The position numbers and the translations under genes are program-made. A DNA stretch of 64,000 nt from Bacteroidales bacterium (GTDB lineage Bacteria; Bacteroidota; Bacteroidia; Bacteroidales; P3). The notes under the pieces were generated by a model that was given only the letters and a program-made list of their open reading frames with translations, did not search any database and was not told where the DNA came from. This document shows, piece after piece, positions 26,180 through 34,769 of this stretch; within the stretch, counting starts at the first letter, position 1, and every line of letters begins with the position of its first letter. The stretch covers positions 21,635-85,634 of the forward strand of contig JAILAT010000047.1 of NCBI GenBank assembly GCA_024681475.1, written 5' to 3'.

Positions 26180-29100
26180 ATGCCAACTGAAAGTAACATA
26201 GTTGATAAACTGGACCGTTTCATACGGAAATACTACAAGAATCGCCTGCTGAAGGGCGCCTTGCTCGCCGTCGCGTTGCTGGTGGGGCTCTATCTGGTGA
26301 TGGTGCTGTTGGAGCATTTCGGTTGGTTTGGCACGGGGGTGCGCACGCTGCTGTTCTGGGGCTTCATCGCCGCCACCGTTGCGGTGTTGGCCTACTATGT
26401 GGTCACCCCTTTGTTGAAAATGAGGGGCTTGGGCCGACGTATCTCCTACGACGAGGCGGCGCGCATCATCGGTGAGCATTTCCCCGAGGTGAAGGATAAG
26501 CTGCTGAATCTCTTGCAGCTGCAGAGCTCGCAAGCGGGTGGCGCCACACCCGACGGCGCCAGCGCCGAGCTGCTGCGCGCCAGCATCGACCAGAAGACCG
26601 CCAGCCTCTCGCCGGTGCCGTTCCAGAAAGCCATCGATTTGTCGAAGAACCGCCGCTATGTGAAATATGCCGCCATCCCGCTGGTGCTGCTGGTGGCAGG
26701 ATTGCTGATAGCGCCGTCGCTCATCACCGACCCGTCGCAGCGTCTGCTGAACCACAACACCCAGTATGAGCGTCCTGCGCCGTTCACTTTTGTGCTGGAG
26801 AACAGCGACTTGACGGCTACGCAGCAGGACGACTACACGGTGCGTGTGGCGCTCGAAGGCGACGCCATCCCTAAGGATGTGTCGATTGTCGTCGAAGGCA
26901 CCACCCTGCGGATGCAGCAGGTCGACAAGCTGCACTACAGCTACACTTTCAAGAATATACAGCGCTCGCAGCGTTTCCATTTCTCCGCTGTGGGCGTCAA
27001 CTCAGCAGAGTACGAGGTGGAGGTCAACCCCAAGCCCGCCGTGGTGGCGTTCCAAGCCACGGTGACCTATCCCGCCTACATAGGCCGCGACGCCGAAACC
27101 TTCAGCAACAACGGCGACCTGGTGGTGCCCAAAGGCTCGCGTATTGCCTGGAGTTTCCAGACCAAGGATGCCGACTCGCTGGCCTTTCTGGTGGGCGACA
27201 GCAACGCATGGCGCGCCATGGCAATGCAGCCCAACGCCAACGGCCGCACCACCCATACGCTCCGCGCCAACACGTCGTTCCAGTATGCCTTCTGCGTCAG
27301 CAACCGCTACGTGGACTCCGACACCATAGGCTATGCCGTCTCGGTCATCGAGGATGCCTATCCGATGATAGTGGTGATGTCCATGACCGACAGCACCGCG
27401 CCCGACAGGCTCTTCTTCCGTGGCAATATCAAGGACGACTACGGCTTCGCCAAGCTGGAGTTCGTCATCGAGCGCACCAATGTCCGCGACACGTCGCAAC
27501 ATTCGCGCGAGCTGCGCCAGATAGCCATCACCGGCGAGGCATCGCAGGAATTCTACTATTCGCTTGATTTCTCGACGCTGGAGCAGGAGCCCGGTGACGA
27601 ATTCAAATACTGGTTCCGCGTGTGGGACAACGACGGCGTGAACGGCAGCAAGATGACGGAATCGAACAGTTTCGCCACCCATGTGCCCACCGAAGAGGAG
27701 ATTGACGACATCATCCAAAGCCGCTCCGACGACATACGCCAGCAGGGCGAACTGTCGATGAACGAGCTGCGCAAGCTGCAGGAGGAAATCAACGACCTGA
27801 TGCGCAAGCTGGTGGACAAGAAAGAACTCACCTGGCAGGACAAAAAGCAGCTGGAGGAGCTGCAGAAGAAGCAGCAGGAGGTGAAGGAGATGCTGCAGCA
27901 GATGCGCAACCAGATGCAGGAAAACAACCGCATGGAGGAGAAATACCGCGAGCAGAGCGAGCAAATAATCGAGAAACAGAAGGAACTCGACAAACTCTTC
28001 GACCAGGTGATGAGCGATGAGATCAAGGAGATGATGAAGGAGATGGAGAAGCTGATGAACGAGATGGACAAGAAAAAGGTACAGGAGGAGCTGGAGAACC
28101 TGAAAATGAAGAATGAAGACCTCGAAAAACAGCTGGATCAGAACATCGAGCTGATGAAGCGTCTGGAGCTGGAGAAGAAGGTGGAACAGGCTGTCAACAA
28201 GGCTGAAGAGCTGGGCAAAAAACAGGCTGAGCTGTCCGAGAAAAGCGAGCAGAAAGGCGCCGACAAGGAGCAGCTGATGAAGGAACAGCAGAAGCTCTCC
28301 GAGCAGTTTCAGGAGCTGAAAAAGGATATCGACCAGATACAGAAAGACTACAAAAACTTGTCGGACCCGCAGGATTTCAAAGTCAGCGAGGAACTCCAGA
28401 AAAGCATCGAGCAGAATCAGCAGAACGCCCAGAACCAGCTGAACAAAGGCAAGCAGAAAGACGCCTCCAAGTCGCAGAAAGAGGCCGCAGAGAAGCTGGA
28501 ACAGCTCTCCGAGCAGCTGGCCCAAGAGCAGATGGACATGGAACAGGAGGAACTCTCTGAGGATGCTGAGGAGGTGCGCCGATTGCTGAAAAACCTTGTG
28601 CAGCTCTCCATCGACCAGGAGTCGCTCATCGGCACGCTGAATACAGTCAGCATCAACGACCCCAAATACCAGCAGATTATCGTCGACCAGAACAAGATCA
28701 AGTCCGATTTCCGCAACGTCGAGGACTCGCTGCGCGCCCTGGCACGTCGCCAAATCAAGGTGGCCGCCATGGTCAACAAGGAGCTTGGGGAGGTGAACAG
28801 CAACATGAGCAAGTCGCTCTCCGGCCTGCTGGAATTCAACCAGTCGTTCTATGCCAACTACAGGAACACACAGTCGGCACGCTCGATGCAATACACCATG
28901 ACCTCGCTGAACAATCTGGCCCTGGTGCTGGCCGAGTCGCTCGACCAGATGCAGAACCAGATGCGTCAGAACCAGCAGCAGAAGAAGAGCGGCAGCTGCA
29001 AGCGGACAGGCAAAAAGAGCGGCAGTTGCAGCAATCCCGGCAAAGGCAAGCCGTCGCCCAAATCGATGCGGCAGATGCAGGAGGAGCTCAACAAGCAGAT

Positions 29101-29605
29101 GAAACAACTCAAGGAGGAGCTCGACAAGAAGGGTAACAAGCCAGGCTCACGCACGAAGATTGGCGACCACAACACGATGAGTTCCGAGTTTGCCCGCATG
29201 GCGGCACAGCAGGAGCAGATTCGCCGCATGATGCAGGAATATGGTCAGGAATTGAAGCAGCAGAACGCCGGAAACAGCAAGCTGGCCAAGGAGATAGACG
29301 AGATGATGAAGCAGATGGAACAGACCGAGACAGACCTCGTCAACAAGACCATCACCAAGCAGACCATCAACCGTCAGCAACAGATACTCACCCGTCTCCT
29401 GCAACACGAGAAAGCGGAGATGCAGCGTGAGAAGGAGGAACGTCGCGAAAGCCGGGAGGCGCAAGAGCAATACCAGCCTTCACAGGGCGATCTGGAAAAA
29501 TATCAGCGTCTGCAGGAGCAGAACATCGAACTTTTCCACACCACGCCTCCCAACATGAATAATTTCTACAAAAACAAGGTGAACGGCTATTTCTTCAAGT
29601 TCTAG
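26180..29605 (+). CDS. DUF4175 family large membrane-anchored coiled-coil protein
   Basis: The 1141-residue protein has two to three N-terminal helices in the membrane (ALLAVALLVGLYLVMVLL; LFWGFIAATVAVLAYYVV; a third at about 165-185). A beta-rich extracytoplasmic region of about residues 200-500 follows. The long C-terminal part is extremely rich in Glu, Gln, Lys and Met (about 515-1090) and should form extended coiled coils. A short Cys/Lys-rich insert (KKSGSCKRTGKKSGSC) interrupts it near residue 935. DUF4175 proteins are conserved in Bacteroidota with no firm function. In the same orientation follow an anti-sigma-like gene, ybeY and mnmG, an order I recall as common, here interrupted by queCDE on the other strand. 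ATG 26180 was preferred to GTG 26177. Confidence 0.8.
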   Translation: MPTESNIVDKLDRFIRKYYKNRLLKGALLAVALLVGLYLVMVLLEHFGWFGTGVRTLLFWGFIAATVAVLAYYVVTPLLKMRGLGRRISYDEAARIIGEHFPEVKDKLLNLLQLQSSQAGGATPDGASAELLRASIDQKTASLSPVPFQKAIDLSKNRRYVKYAAIPLVLLVAGLLIAPSLITDPSQRLLNHNTQYERPAPFTFVLENSDLTATQQDDYTVRVALEGDAIPKDVSIVVEGTTLRMQQVDKLHYSYTFKNIQRSQRFHFSAVGVNSAEYEVEVNPKPAVVAFQATVTYPAYIGRDAETFSNNGDLVVPKGSRIAWSFQTKDADSLAFLVGDSNAWRAMAMQPNANGRTTHTLRANTSFQYAFCVSNRYVDSDTIGYAVSVIEDAYPMIVVMSMTDSTAPDRLFFRGNIKDDYGFAKLEFVIERTNVRDTSQHSRELRQIAITGEASQEFYYSLDFSTLEQEPGDEFKYWFRVWDNDGVNGSKMTESNSFATHVPTEEEIDDIIQSRSDDIRQQGELSMNELRKLQEEINDLMRKLVDKKELTWQDKKQLEELQKKQQEVKEMLQQMRNQMQENNRMEEKYREQSEQIIEKQKELDKLFDQVMSDEIKEMMKEMEKLMNEMDKKKVQEELENLKMKNEDLEKQLDQNIELMKRLELEKKVEQAVNKAEELGKKQAELSEKSEQKGADKEQLMKEQQKLSEQFQELKKDIDQIQKDYKNLSDPQDFKVSEELQKSIEQNQQNAQNQLNKGKQKDASKSQKEAAEKLEQLSEQLAQEQMDMEQEELSEDAEEVRRLLKNLVQLSIDQESLIGTLNTVSINDPKYQQIIVDQNKIKSDFRNVEDSLRALARRQIKVAAMVNKELGEVNSNMSKSLSGLLEFNQSFYANYRNTQSARSMQYTMTSLNNLALVLAESLDQMQNQMRQNQQQKKSGSCKRTGKKSGSCSNPGKGKPSPKSMRQMQEELNKQMKQLKEELDKKGNKPGSRTKIGDHNTMSSEFARMAAQQEQIRRMMQEYGQELKQQNAGNSKLAKEIDEMMKQMEQTETDLVNKTITKQTINRQQQILTRLLQHEKAEMQREKEERRESREAQEQYQPSQGDLEKYQRLQEQNIELFHTTPPNMNNFYKNKVNGYFFKF

Positions 29606-29627
29606 CCCCTACCCTACCTGATGAATG

Positions 29628-30212
29628 TTATGGTATCTGCAGCATTTTGTGGGTCTGCAGCGAGAGTCGCCATTGGGGATGCCCTTTGATGTAATCTACT
29701 GTTTGGGCAGCGATGGCACTGTTTTTTTGAGGGTCTCCAGTGTCGCAGGGCTGCAGAAAGCGGGCGTGCGACACCTCGATTTCGCTGTATTCTGGTGGCT
29801 GATGCTGTCCGTCGAACACCACCTTTATCTCGTCGACGCGGCGCAGAACGACCTGGGCGGTGGCACCCAGGAAAAGGTCTTTGGGCGATAGTGTTATCCA
29901 GTCGACATTGGCCGGAAGTGGCCTGGTTCCGTTGGTTTCCACGGCCACCCTCCTGCCGATGCTGTGCAGTGCATCCACCAGGTTTTCCGTCAGCTGCAAT
30001 GCGGGCTCCCCGCCGGTGATGACGACGTGTTTGGCAGGGTATTGCATCACTTCGCCGACAATCTCCGCCTCGCTCATGGTGCGCCCGTCGTTGTGCTTCG
30101 TGTCACAAAAAGGGCATTGCAGATTGCAGCCTGCGAAACGCACAAAGACAGCGGCGGTGCCGGTGTGGAAGCCTTCGCCTTGCAACGAATAGAATATCTC
30201 GTTGATTTTCAT
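29628..30212 (-). CDS. queE: 7-carboxy-7-deazaguanine synthase
   Basis: The 194-residue radical SAM enzyme rearranges 6-carboxytetrahydropterin to 7-carboxy-7-deazaguanine in queuosine precursor synthesis. The start KINEIFYSLQGEGFHTG is diagnostic of QueE, followed by the cluster motif CNLQCPFCDTKHN. GGEPALQ and VETNGT are the SAM/substrate loops. It is the last gene of the queC-queD-queE operon, 3 bp after queD. It converges on the DUF4175 gene with a 22-bp gap. Confidence 0.93.
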   Translation of the reverse strand: MKINEIFYSLQGEGFHTGTAAVFVRFAGCNLQCPFCDTKHNDGRTMSEAEIVGEVMQYPAKHVVITGGEPALQLTENLVDALHSIGRRVAVETNGTRPLPANVDWITLSPKDLFLGATAQVVLRRVDEIKVVFDGQHQPPEYSEIEVSHARFLQPCDTGDPQKNSAIAAQTVDYIKGHPQWRLSLQTHKMLQIP

Positions 30213-30215
30213 CGT

Positions 30216-30548
30216 TCAGTCGCGCTCGTAGGTGGCCATGTTGCCGCTGCTCTCCTGCACGTCGACACGGTAGCAGTGGGGTATCTGTTCGCAGCACCAG
30301 CGTGCCAGGTTTTCCGCCGTGGGGTTGTCGGGAATCACGTCGTTGAGCACTTTGTGATCCAGCGGGTCGGCGATACGGCGCTTGATTTCTGCGAAATCGA
30401 CAATCATGCCGTTGCGGTCCAGTTCCTGCGCTTTGCAGTACACGGTGATGGTCCAGTTGTGGCCATGGATGGCGGTGCATTTGCTGGGATAGTCAAGCTC
30501 CAGACGGTGCGCCCCCGATATTTCCAATGTTTTCTTGAGGTAGTACAT
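30216..30548 (-). CDS. queD: 6-carboxy-5,6,7,8-tetrahydropterin synthase
   Basis: The 110-residue QueD converts dihydroneopterin triphosphate to carboxytetrahydropterin. The zinc-binding His residues are visible in SGAHRLE and AIHGHNW, and PTAENLARWCCEQI is the conserved C-terminal segment. In many QueD proteins a catalytic Cys sits between the first zinc His and HGH; here that stretch reads LELDYPSKCTAIHGHN, with Cys24 as the likely equivalent. The gene stands between queC (30 bp upstream) and queE. Confidence 0.92.
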   Translation of the reverse strand: MYYLKKTLEISGAHRLELDYPSKCTAIHGHNWTITVYCKAQELDRNGMIVDFAEIKRRIADPLDHKVLNDVIPDNPTAENLARWCCEQIPHCYRVDVQESSGNMATYERD

Positions 30549-30578
30549 GTCTATTTTTATGATGTGATGATTTGTTGT

Positions 30579-31265
30579 TCAATCTGCGTAATGTGTAGGA
30601 TCTGCCACCCCTGCGAGGGCAAAAGCCTCTTTGCGCTCCTGGCAGGTGCCGCACTTGCCGCAGTGCTTTTCGCCGCCTTTGTAGCAGGAATAGGTGGTGG
30701 AGTAATCGATGCCCATCTGCGCCCCTCTCTTCACTATGTCGCTCTTGCTCAGGTGAGTATAGGGAGCCAGGATATCCACACCTATGTAGGTGCCTTCGCG
30801 CATGGCCTGGCTCATGGCGTCGATGAACGGCGCGCGGCAGTCGGGATAGATGGCGTGGTCGCCGCCATGGTTGGCGATGAGCACGTGGCGCAGATTGCGA
30901 CTTTCGGCGATGCCACACGCGATGGACATCATAATGCCGTTGCGGAACGGCACCACCGTAGAGCGCATGCTCTCTTCGTTGTAGCCTCCTTCGGGTATTG
31001 CCTCGGCGCTGTCGATGAGCGACGAGGTGAAGTGTGTCTTCACGAAAGGCAGCTGTATGATCAGCTGCTCGATACCCAGCAGTTTGCAATGCTTTTCGGC
31101 GCAAGCAATCTCACGCTGTGCATGATTGCTGCCATAGTCGAATGTCACTGCCAGCGCAATGCGTTGCTGCTCTTCGTAGAGCAGCGTGGTCGAATCTAAG
31201 CCACCTGAGTAAATTATCACCGAGTCCTTGGCCTCTGGCGATGCAGATAATTCATTGTATATCAT
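30579..31265 (-). CDS. queC: 7-cyano-7-deazaguanine (preQ0) synthase
   Basis: The 228-residue enzyme uses ATP and ammonia to convert CDG to preQ0. The PP-loop IYSGGLDSTTLLYE and the zinc site with CYKGGEKHCGKCGTC are intact, as is VPFRNGIMMSIACGIAE. The ATG at 31265 lies 2 bp after the 3' end of a preQ1-I-type aptamer, so translation start is likely ligand-controlled. It heads queCDE. Confidence 0.95.
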   Translation of the reverse strand: MIYNELSASPEAKDSVIIYSGGLDSTTLLYEEQQRIALAVTFDYGSNHAQREIACAEKHCKLLGIEQLIIQLPFVKTHFTSSLIDSAEAIPEGGYNEESMRSTVVPFRNGIMMSIACGIAESRNLRHVLIANHGGDHAIYPDCRAPFIDAMSQAMREGTYIGVDILAPYTHLSKSDIVKRGAQMGIDYSTTYSCYKGGEKHCGKCGTCQERKEAFALAGVADPTHYAD

Positions 31266-31267
31266 GT

Positions 31268-31303
31268 CCTTGTTTTGTTAAAGGGGGTTGTCAAGTACCC
31301 CTG
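31268..31303 (-). ncRNA. preQ1-I-type riboswitch controlling queCDE
   Basis: Reading the minus strand from 31303: CAGGGG, loop TACTTGACAA, CCCCCT, then TTAACAAAACAAGG, then AC and the queC ATG. The stem AGGGG/CCCCT plus the A-rich tail ending in GG gives the H-type pseudoknot layout of class I preQ1 riboswitches. The 14-nt tail is the same as I recall for the Thermoanaerobacter tengcongensis aptamer. The GG that would pair in the pseudoknot is 2-3 nt from the start codon, so ligand binding should block initiation. Confidence 0.85.
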
Positions 31304-31313
31304 TTCGGCACTG

Positions 31314-31345
31314 CAAAAATACACATATCCTTCAACATGGCCAAA
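31314..31345 (-). promoter_or_regulatory. queCDE promoter
   Basis: On the minus strand TTTG (31345-31342), exactly 20 nt, TATTTTTG (31321-31314). Transcription would begin a few bases before the aptamer, giving a leader of only about 40 nt. Confidence 0.8.
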
Positions 31346-31460
31346 CTTTTCTTTGCCAATACCTTACTTTCATGGCTGTGTGTTTTGTGGGGAGCCTCCT
31401 CTCCCCTACCCTGTGTGCATTTTTTTTAGCTCTGTTGTCTTGCCATTCAGCTTTTTTTTG

Positions 31461-31468
31461 TATCTTTG
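31461..31468 (+). promoter_or_regulatory. -7 box of the anti-sigma-like gene
   Basis: TATCTTTG lies 26 bp before the ATG at 31495, within a T-rich run. A precise -33 TTTG is not found. Confidence 0.5.
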
Positions 31469-31494
31469 TAGTTGCGAACCTAGTGCTCGATTTT

Positions 31495-31947
31495 ATGGAA
31501 CAAGTTGTAATACAATCTGATATGGCTAATCTTCAAGAAGTGGAATGCTTCTTGGACCACGTTTGCGACACCTATAACATTAATAATTATGCTGCCACCA
31601 TCTCCATGTCGCTCCTTCAGGCTGTGGAGAACGCAATCGTTCATGGCAATGGCTGCGATGTGCAGAAAAATGTGACTGTCACAGCAGACACCTGCCGCGG
31701 AGGCATCGAATTTATTGTCGAAGACCAAGGTGAAGGGTTCGAATACCAGCAATTTGGCGCACTTCCCCAGCAGGGCAGGGGAGAGGGCCTCTTCGTGATG
31801 AAGTCCCTTTCCGACCAGCTCACTTTCGAGAACGGCGGCAGTCGCGTCAGGATGCGTTTTGTCATCAGCGGCATCGAGCCGTCGAAGGCATTGGAGCGCA
31901 TCGTCATCCTCAACAACTTTTATGCCCGCCATCATGCCATGGCGTGA
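31495..31947 (+). CDS. RsbW-like ATP-binding protein (anti-sigma/serine kinase type)
   Basis: The 150-residue protein has a GHKL ATPase core of the HATPase_c_2 class. The N-box is SLLQAVENAIVHGNG near residues 39-53, the G1 box is VEDQGEGFEY, and the G2-like loop is QGRGEGLFVMKSLSD. Such proteins phosphorylate anti-anti-sigma factors or simply bind partners. No STAS partner is adjacent, so its target is unknown. Bacteroidota often carry this gene near ybeY and mnmG. ATG 31495 fits the promoter 26 bp upstream; the longer frame from 31288 overlaps queC regulatory DNA. Confidence 0.8.
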   Translation: MEQVVIQSDMANLQEVECFLDHVCDTYNINNYAATISMSLLQAVENAIVHGNGCDVQKNVTVTADTCRGGIEFIVEDQGEGFEYQQFGALPQQGRGEGLFVMKSLSDQLTFENGGSRVRMRFVISGIEPSKALERIVILNNFYARHHAMA

Positions 31948-32215
31948 CAGCATCACCTTGTCGACAATGGTTCGCCCCACTAGTTTCGCATCGCAACTTT
32001 TCCTGACCTGCCGCGTCCGTTGTCGAACCATCATTGACCTCTCATGGCTGCCAAATTCGGCGACCACCTATCCAAAAAACGTCAACCGCTCGATTCTCAT
32101 TGAGGAATAAATCGTCTGTTTTAACTATAAAACATTGATTATCAATCATTCTACTAGCTAGACGCAAACAACAATATCAAGACTCCAAAAAATCAATTAA
32201 CCCCCCCCTTGCAAT

Positions 32216-32683
32216 ATGGCTATCACGTTCACCAACCAAAATGTGAATTTTTCACTGAAAAATAAGATGCTCATCAAAAAATGGCTCAAGCAGCTTGTTG
32301 AGAGTTATGGCAAACGGATGGGTGATGTCGCTTATTCGTTTTGCGACGATGATTACATCCTTGACGTGAACCGCACCTATCTTGACCACGACACTTACAC
32401 CGACATCATCACATTCGACTATGTCGAGGACAATCTCATTTCGGGCGACATACTGATTAGCATTGAGCGCGTGGCCGATAATGCAGCACAATTTGGGGTT
32501 ACTTTTGAGCAGGAGCTGTGTCGTGTTCTCAGCCATGGAGTGCTCCATCTGCTGGGCTTTAAGGACAAGAGCAAGCGCGATGCCGCGACGATGCGAAACA
32601 AGGAAGAAGAGGCCTTAAAGCTCTTGGAAACAGTACGTAAGGCCAATTGTTCCACGTGGAACACTATTGTCTACCATCGCTAA
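32216..32683 (+). CDS. ybeY: Endoribonuclease YbeY, 16S rRNA maturation
   Basis: The 155-residue YbeY is a metal-dependent RNase in 16S 3'-end maturation and ribosome quality control. The signature SHGVLHLLGFKD supplies His107 and His111. The third ligand position, His in E. coli, is Asp117 here, a variant I associate with Bacteroidota. DDDYILDVNRTYLDHDTYTD is the conserved core. A parS-like palindrome lies inside the last codons (NCSTWNTI). mnmG starts 25 bp after the stop. Confidence 0.92.
   Translation: MAITFTNQNVNFSLKNKMLIKKWLKQLVESYGKRMGDVAYSFCDDDYILDVNRTYLDHDTYTDIITFDYVEDNLISGDILISIERVADNAAQFGVTFEQELCRVLSHGVLHLLGFKDKSKRDAATMRNKEEEALKLLETVRKANCSTWNTIVYHR
32648..32663. promoter_or_regulatory. 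parS-like site inside the 3' end of ybeY
   Basis: TGTTCCACGTGGAACA is a perfect 16-bp palindrome, one base off the consensus TGTTNCACGTGAAACA. It overlaps the coding end of ybeY just before mnmG. Confidence 0.65.
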
Positions 32684-32708
32684 TTTGCACATTGGGAGAA
32701 CAGGAATC

Positions 32709-34589
32709 ATGCAGTTTGAACCTTATGAAATAGTCGTTGTCGGCGGAGGCCATGCAGGAGCGGAAGCGGCTTCTGCTGCCGCCCATCTGGGCTGCAAGAC
32801 GCTGCTCGTCACCCAAAATATCGACACCATCTGTCAGATGTCGTGCAATCCTGCAATGGGTGGCGTGGCGAAAGGACAGATAGTCCGCGAGATCGACGCT
32901 CTTGGCGGCGTCTCGGGTGTGATGACGGATATGGCCACCATCCAGTTTCGCATGCTGAACCGCTCCAAGGGTCCTGCCATGTGGAGCCCCAGGGCGCAGT
33001 GCGACAAGGCGCTCTTCTCACGCAACTGGATTCATCAGCTGCAGAACACACCCAATCTGGCAATCTGGCAGGACGAGGTGGTGGACCTCCTTGTCGAGGG
33101 TGGTGCCGTCAGCGCCGTTGTGACACGGATGGGCATCACCATTCCCGCCCAGGCAGTGGTGCTCACCAACGGTACTTTCCTGAATGGTACCATCTTTATC
33201 GGTGAGACCTCTTTTGGCGGCGGCAGGATAGGGGAGAGGGCCGCCGTTGGATTGTCCGACAGACTGCGCGACATGGGTTTTGAGGTCGAGAAGCTGAAGA
33301 CCGGCACCCCTGTACGTATCGACGGCCGTACCATCGATTTTTCGCAGCTGGAGGTGCAGCCTGGCGATGAGGAGCCCATGCATTTTTCTTTCGACCCGAC
33401 AGTGCCAAAACTGAGCGAGCAGGTGCCCTGCTACATCGCCAACACCAACGAGCGGACCCACGACATTCTCCGTACAGGTTTCTCGCGATCACCGATGTTC
33501 ACTGGCCGTATCCAAGGACGCGGTCCACGCTACTGCCCTTCCATCGAGGACAAGATTGACCGTTTTGCCGGCAAGGACCACCATCAGCTGTTTGTGGAGC
33601 CGGAAGGACTCCGGGTCAACTCCTATTATCTCAACGGATTCTCCTCGTCGTTGCCGCTGGAGGTGCAACTTGAGGCTCTCAACAGTATTCGTGGCTTCGG
33701 GCAGGCGCAGATATTCAAGCCCGGCTACGCCATAGAGTATGACTATTTCCCTCCTACGCAGCTGACGTATACCCTTGAGACCAAGAAGGTTGAGAACCTG
33801 TATTTTGCAGGTCAGATTAATGGCACTACAGGTTATGAGGAGGCGGCATGCCAAGGTTTGATGGCAGGCATCAATGCAGCGTTGAAACTACGCGGACAGC
33901 AACCTTTTGTGTTGCGTCGCACCGATGCCTACATCGGCGTCCTTATTGACGACCTGGTGACGAAAGGTGTCGACGAGCCCTACCGCATGTTCACCTCCCG
34001 TGCTGAATACCGCATCCTGCTACGGCAGGACAATGCCGACGAGCGCCTGACGCCCCTTGCTCATGCGATAGGCTTGGCCTCCGACGCCCGCATGCGTCGT
34101 GTCGACGAGAAGAGAGGTTATGTTGCACAGCTTGAAGAGACTTTCCGCCAAGTCTCCGTGCTGCCGTCGGAAGTCAACGGTTTCCTGGATGAGCACCAGT
34201 CGGCCCCCATTCAGCAGAAGCTGCGTCTGCACAATCTGCTGCTGCGTCCTGAACTCAATATGGCGATGTTGTTGCCACTCTCTGACGAGGTGAAGAATTG
34301 TGTCGACCATTTTCCTGACGACCTACGCCAGGAGGTGTGCGACGAGGCGGAGATACTGATCAAATATAGCCGCTATATCGAGAAGGAGCGTACCGTGGCA
34401 GAGAAGATTTTGAAATACGAGGAGCTGCCCATTCCCGCCCATTTCGACTACCAGCATTTCCAGGCGCTCTCGTTCGAGGCGCGCGAAAAGCTGTCCTCGT
34501 TGCGTCCCGTCACCATCGGTCAGGCCAGCCGTGTCAGCGGCGTGTCGCCGGCCGACATCTCGATCCTGCTCATCGCGCTAGGCTTCTAG
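32709..34589 (+). CDS. mnmG: tRNA uridine 5-carboxymethylaminomethyl modification enzyme
   Basis: The 626-residue MnmG (GidA) works with MnmE to modify wobble U34 of several tRNAs, including tRNA-Lys(UUU), which the window also encodes. The FAD motif VVVGGGHAGAEAA is at the N-terminus; SCNPAMGGVAKGQIVREIDALGG and FLNGTIFIGE contain family signatures, and the helical C-terminus is complete (SRVSGVSPADISILLI). ATG 32709 was chosen because upstream residues to 32667 are not family-like and overlap ybeY. Its place near parS sites and oriC agrees with the classical gidA position at bacterial origins. Confidence 0.95.
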   Translation: MQFEPYEIVVVGGGHAGAEAASAAAHLGCKTLLVTQNIDTICQMSCNPAMGGVAKGQIVREIDALGGVSGVMTDMATIQFRMLNRSKGPAMWSPRAQCDKALFSRNWIHQLQNTPNLAIWQDEVVDLLVEGGAVSAVVTRMGITIPAQAVVLTNGTFLNGTIFIGETSFGGGRIGERAAVGLSDRLRDMGFEVEKLKTGTPVRIDGRTIDFSQLEVQPGDEEPMHFSFDPTVPKLSEQVPCYIANTNERTHDILRTGFSRSPMFTGRIQGRGPRYCPSIEDKIDRFAGKDHHQLFVEPEGLRVNSYYLNGFSSSLPLEVQLEALNSIRGFGQAQIFKPGYAIEYDYFPPTQLTYTLETKKVENLYFAGQINGTTGYEEAACQGLMAGINAALKLRGQQPFVLRRTDAYIGVLIDDLVTKGVDEPYRMFTSRAEYRILLRQDNADERLTPLAHAIGLASDARMRRVDEKRGYVAQLEETFRQVSVLPSEVNGFLDEHQSAPIQQKLRLHNLLLRPELNMAMLLPLSDEVKNCVDHFPDDLRQEVCDEAEILIKYSRYIEKERTVAEKILKYEELPIPAHFDYQHFQALSFEAREKLSSLRPVTIGQASRVSGVSPADISILLIALGF

Positions 34590-34633
34590 GAGAGGGTAGG
34601 GGAGACGCCCCTTTCCCCCCGTTTTATTCCCCT

Positions 34634-34649
34634 CGTTTCACGTGAAACA
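34634..34649. promoter_or_regulatory. parS-like site downstream of mnmG
   Basis: CGTTTCACGTGAAACA contains the full GTTTCACGTGAAAC core and differs from the 16-mer consensus only at the first base. TGTTGATAA, a DnaA-box-like 9-mer, lies 43 bp further right. Confidence 0.75.
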
Positions 34650-34657
34650 ATGTTTGT

Positions 34658-34769
34658 AACTATCATGGTCTATGATAGTTGGGTGCTGATTTTGTTGATA
34701 ACCCCCTTTTTGGAGGCTAAAATGGGAGGGAAAAGAATCCATCGCGGTCTAAATATCATAGACCATGAT
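34658..34769. repeat. Nested hairpins with a 15-bp inverted repeat between converging genes
   Basis: AACTATCAT-GGTCT-ATGATAGTT (34658-34680) is a perfect hairpin. Its central ATCATGGTCTATGAT recurs inverted at 34755-34769, where it includes the stop codon of the WbqC-like gene. The 78-bp spacer holds a TGTTGATAA. The arrangement could form alternative hairpins for termination on both strands. Confidence 0.5.

Noticed and set aside
25967-26980. N-terminal extension of the SDR reading frame by 338 residues
   Set aside because: It is antisense to the N-terminus of the DUF4175 gene and rich in His/Gln/Arg. The SDR fold begins exactly at the ATG at 25966, with a TATCTTTG box upstream.
26963-29107. 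Long minus-strand open frames (over 700 codons) opposite the DUF4175 gene
   Set aside because: They are composed almost entirely of Leu, His, Phe and Val, the antisense of Gln/Glu/Lys/Met-rich coding sequence. They have no promoter and no domain.
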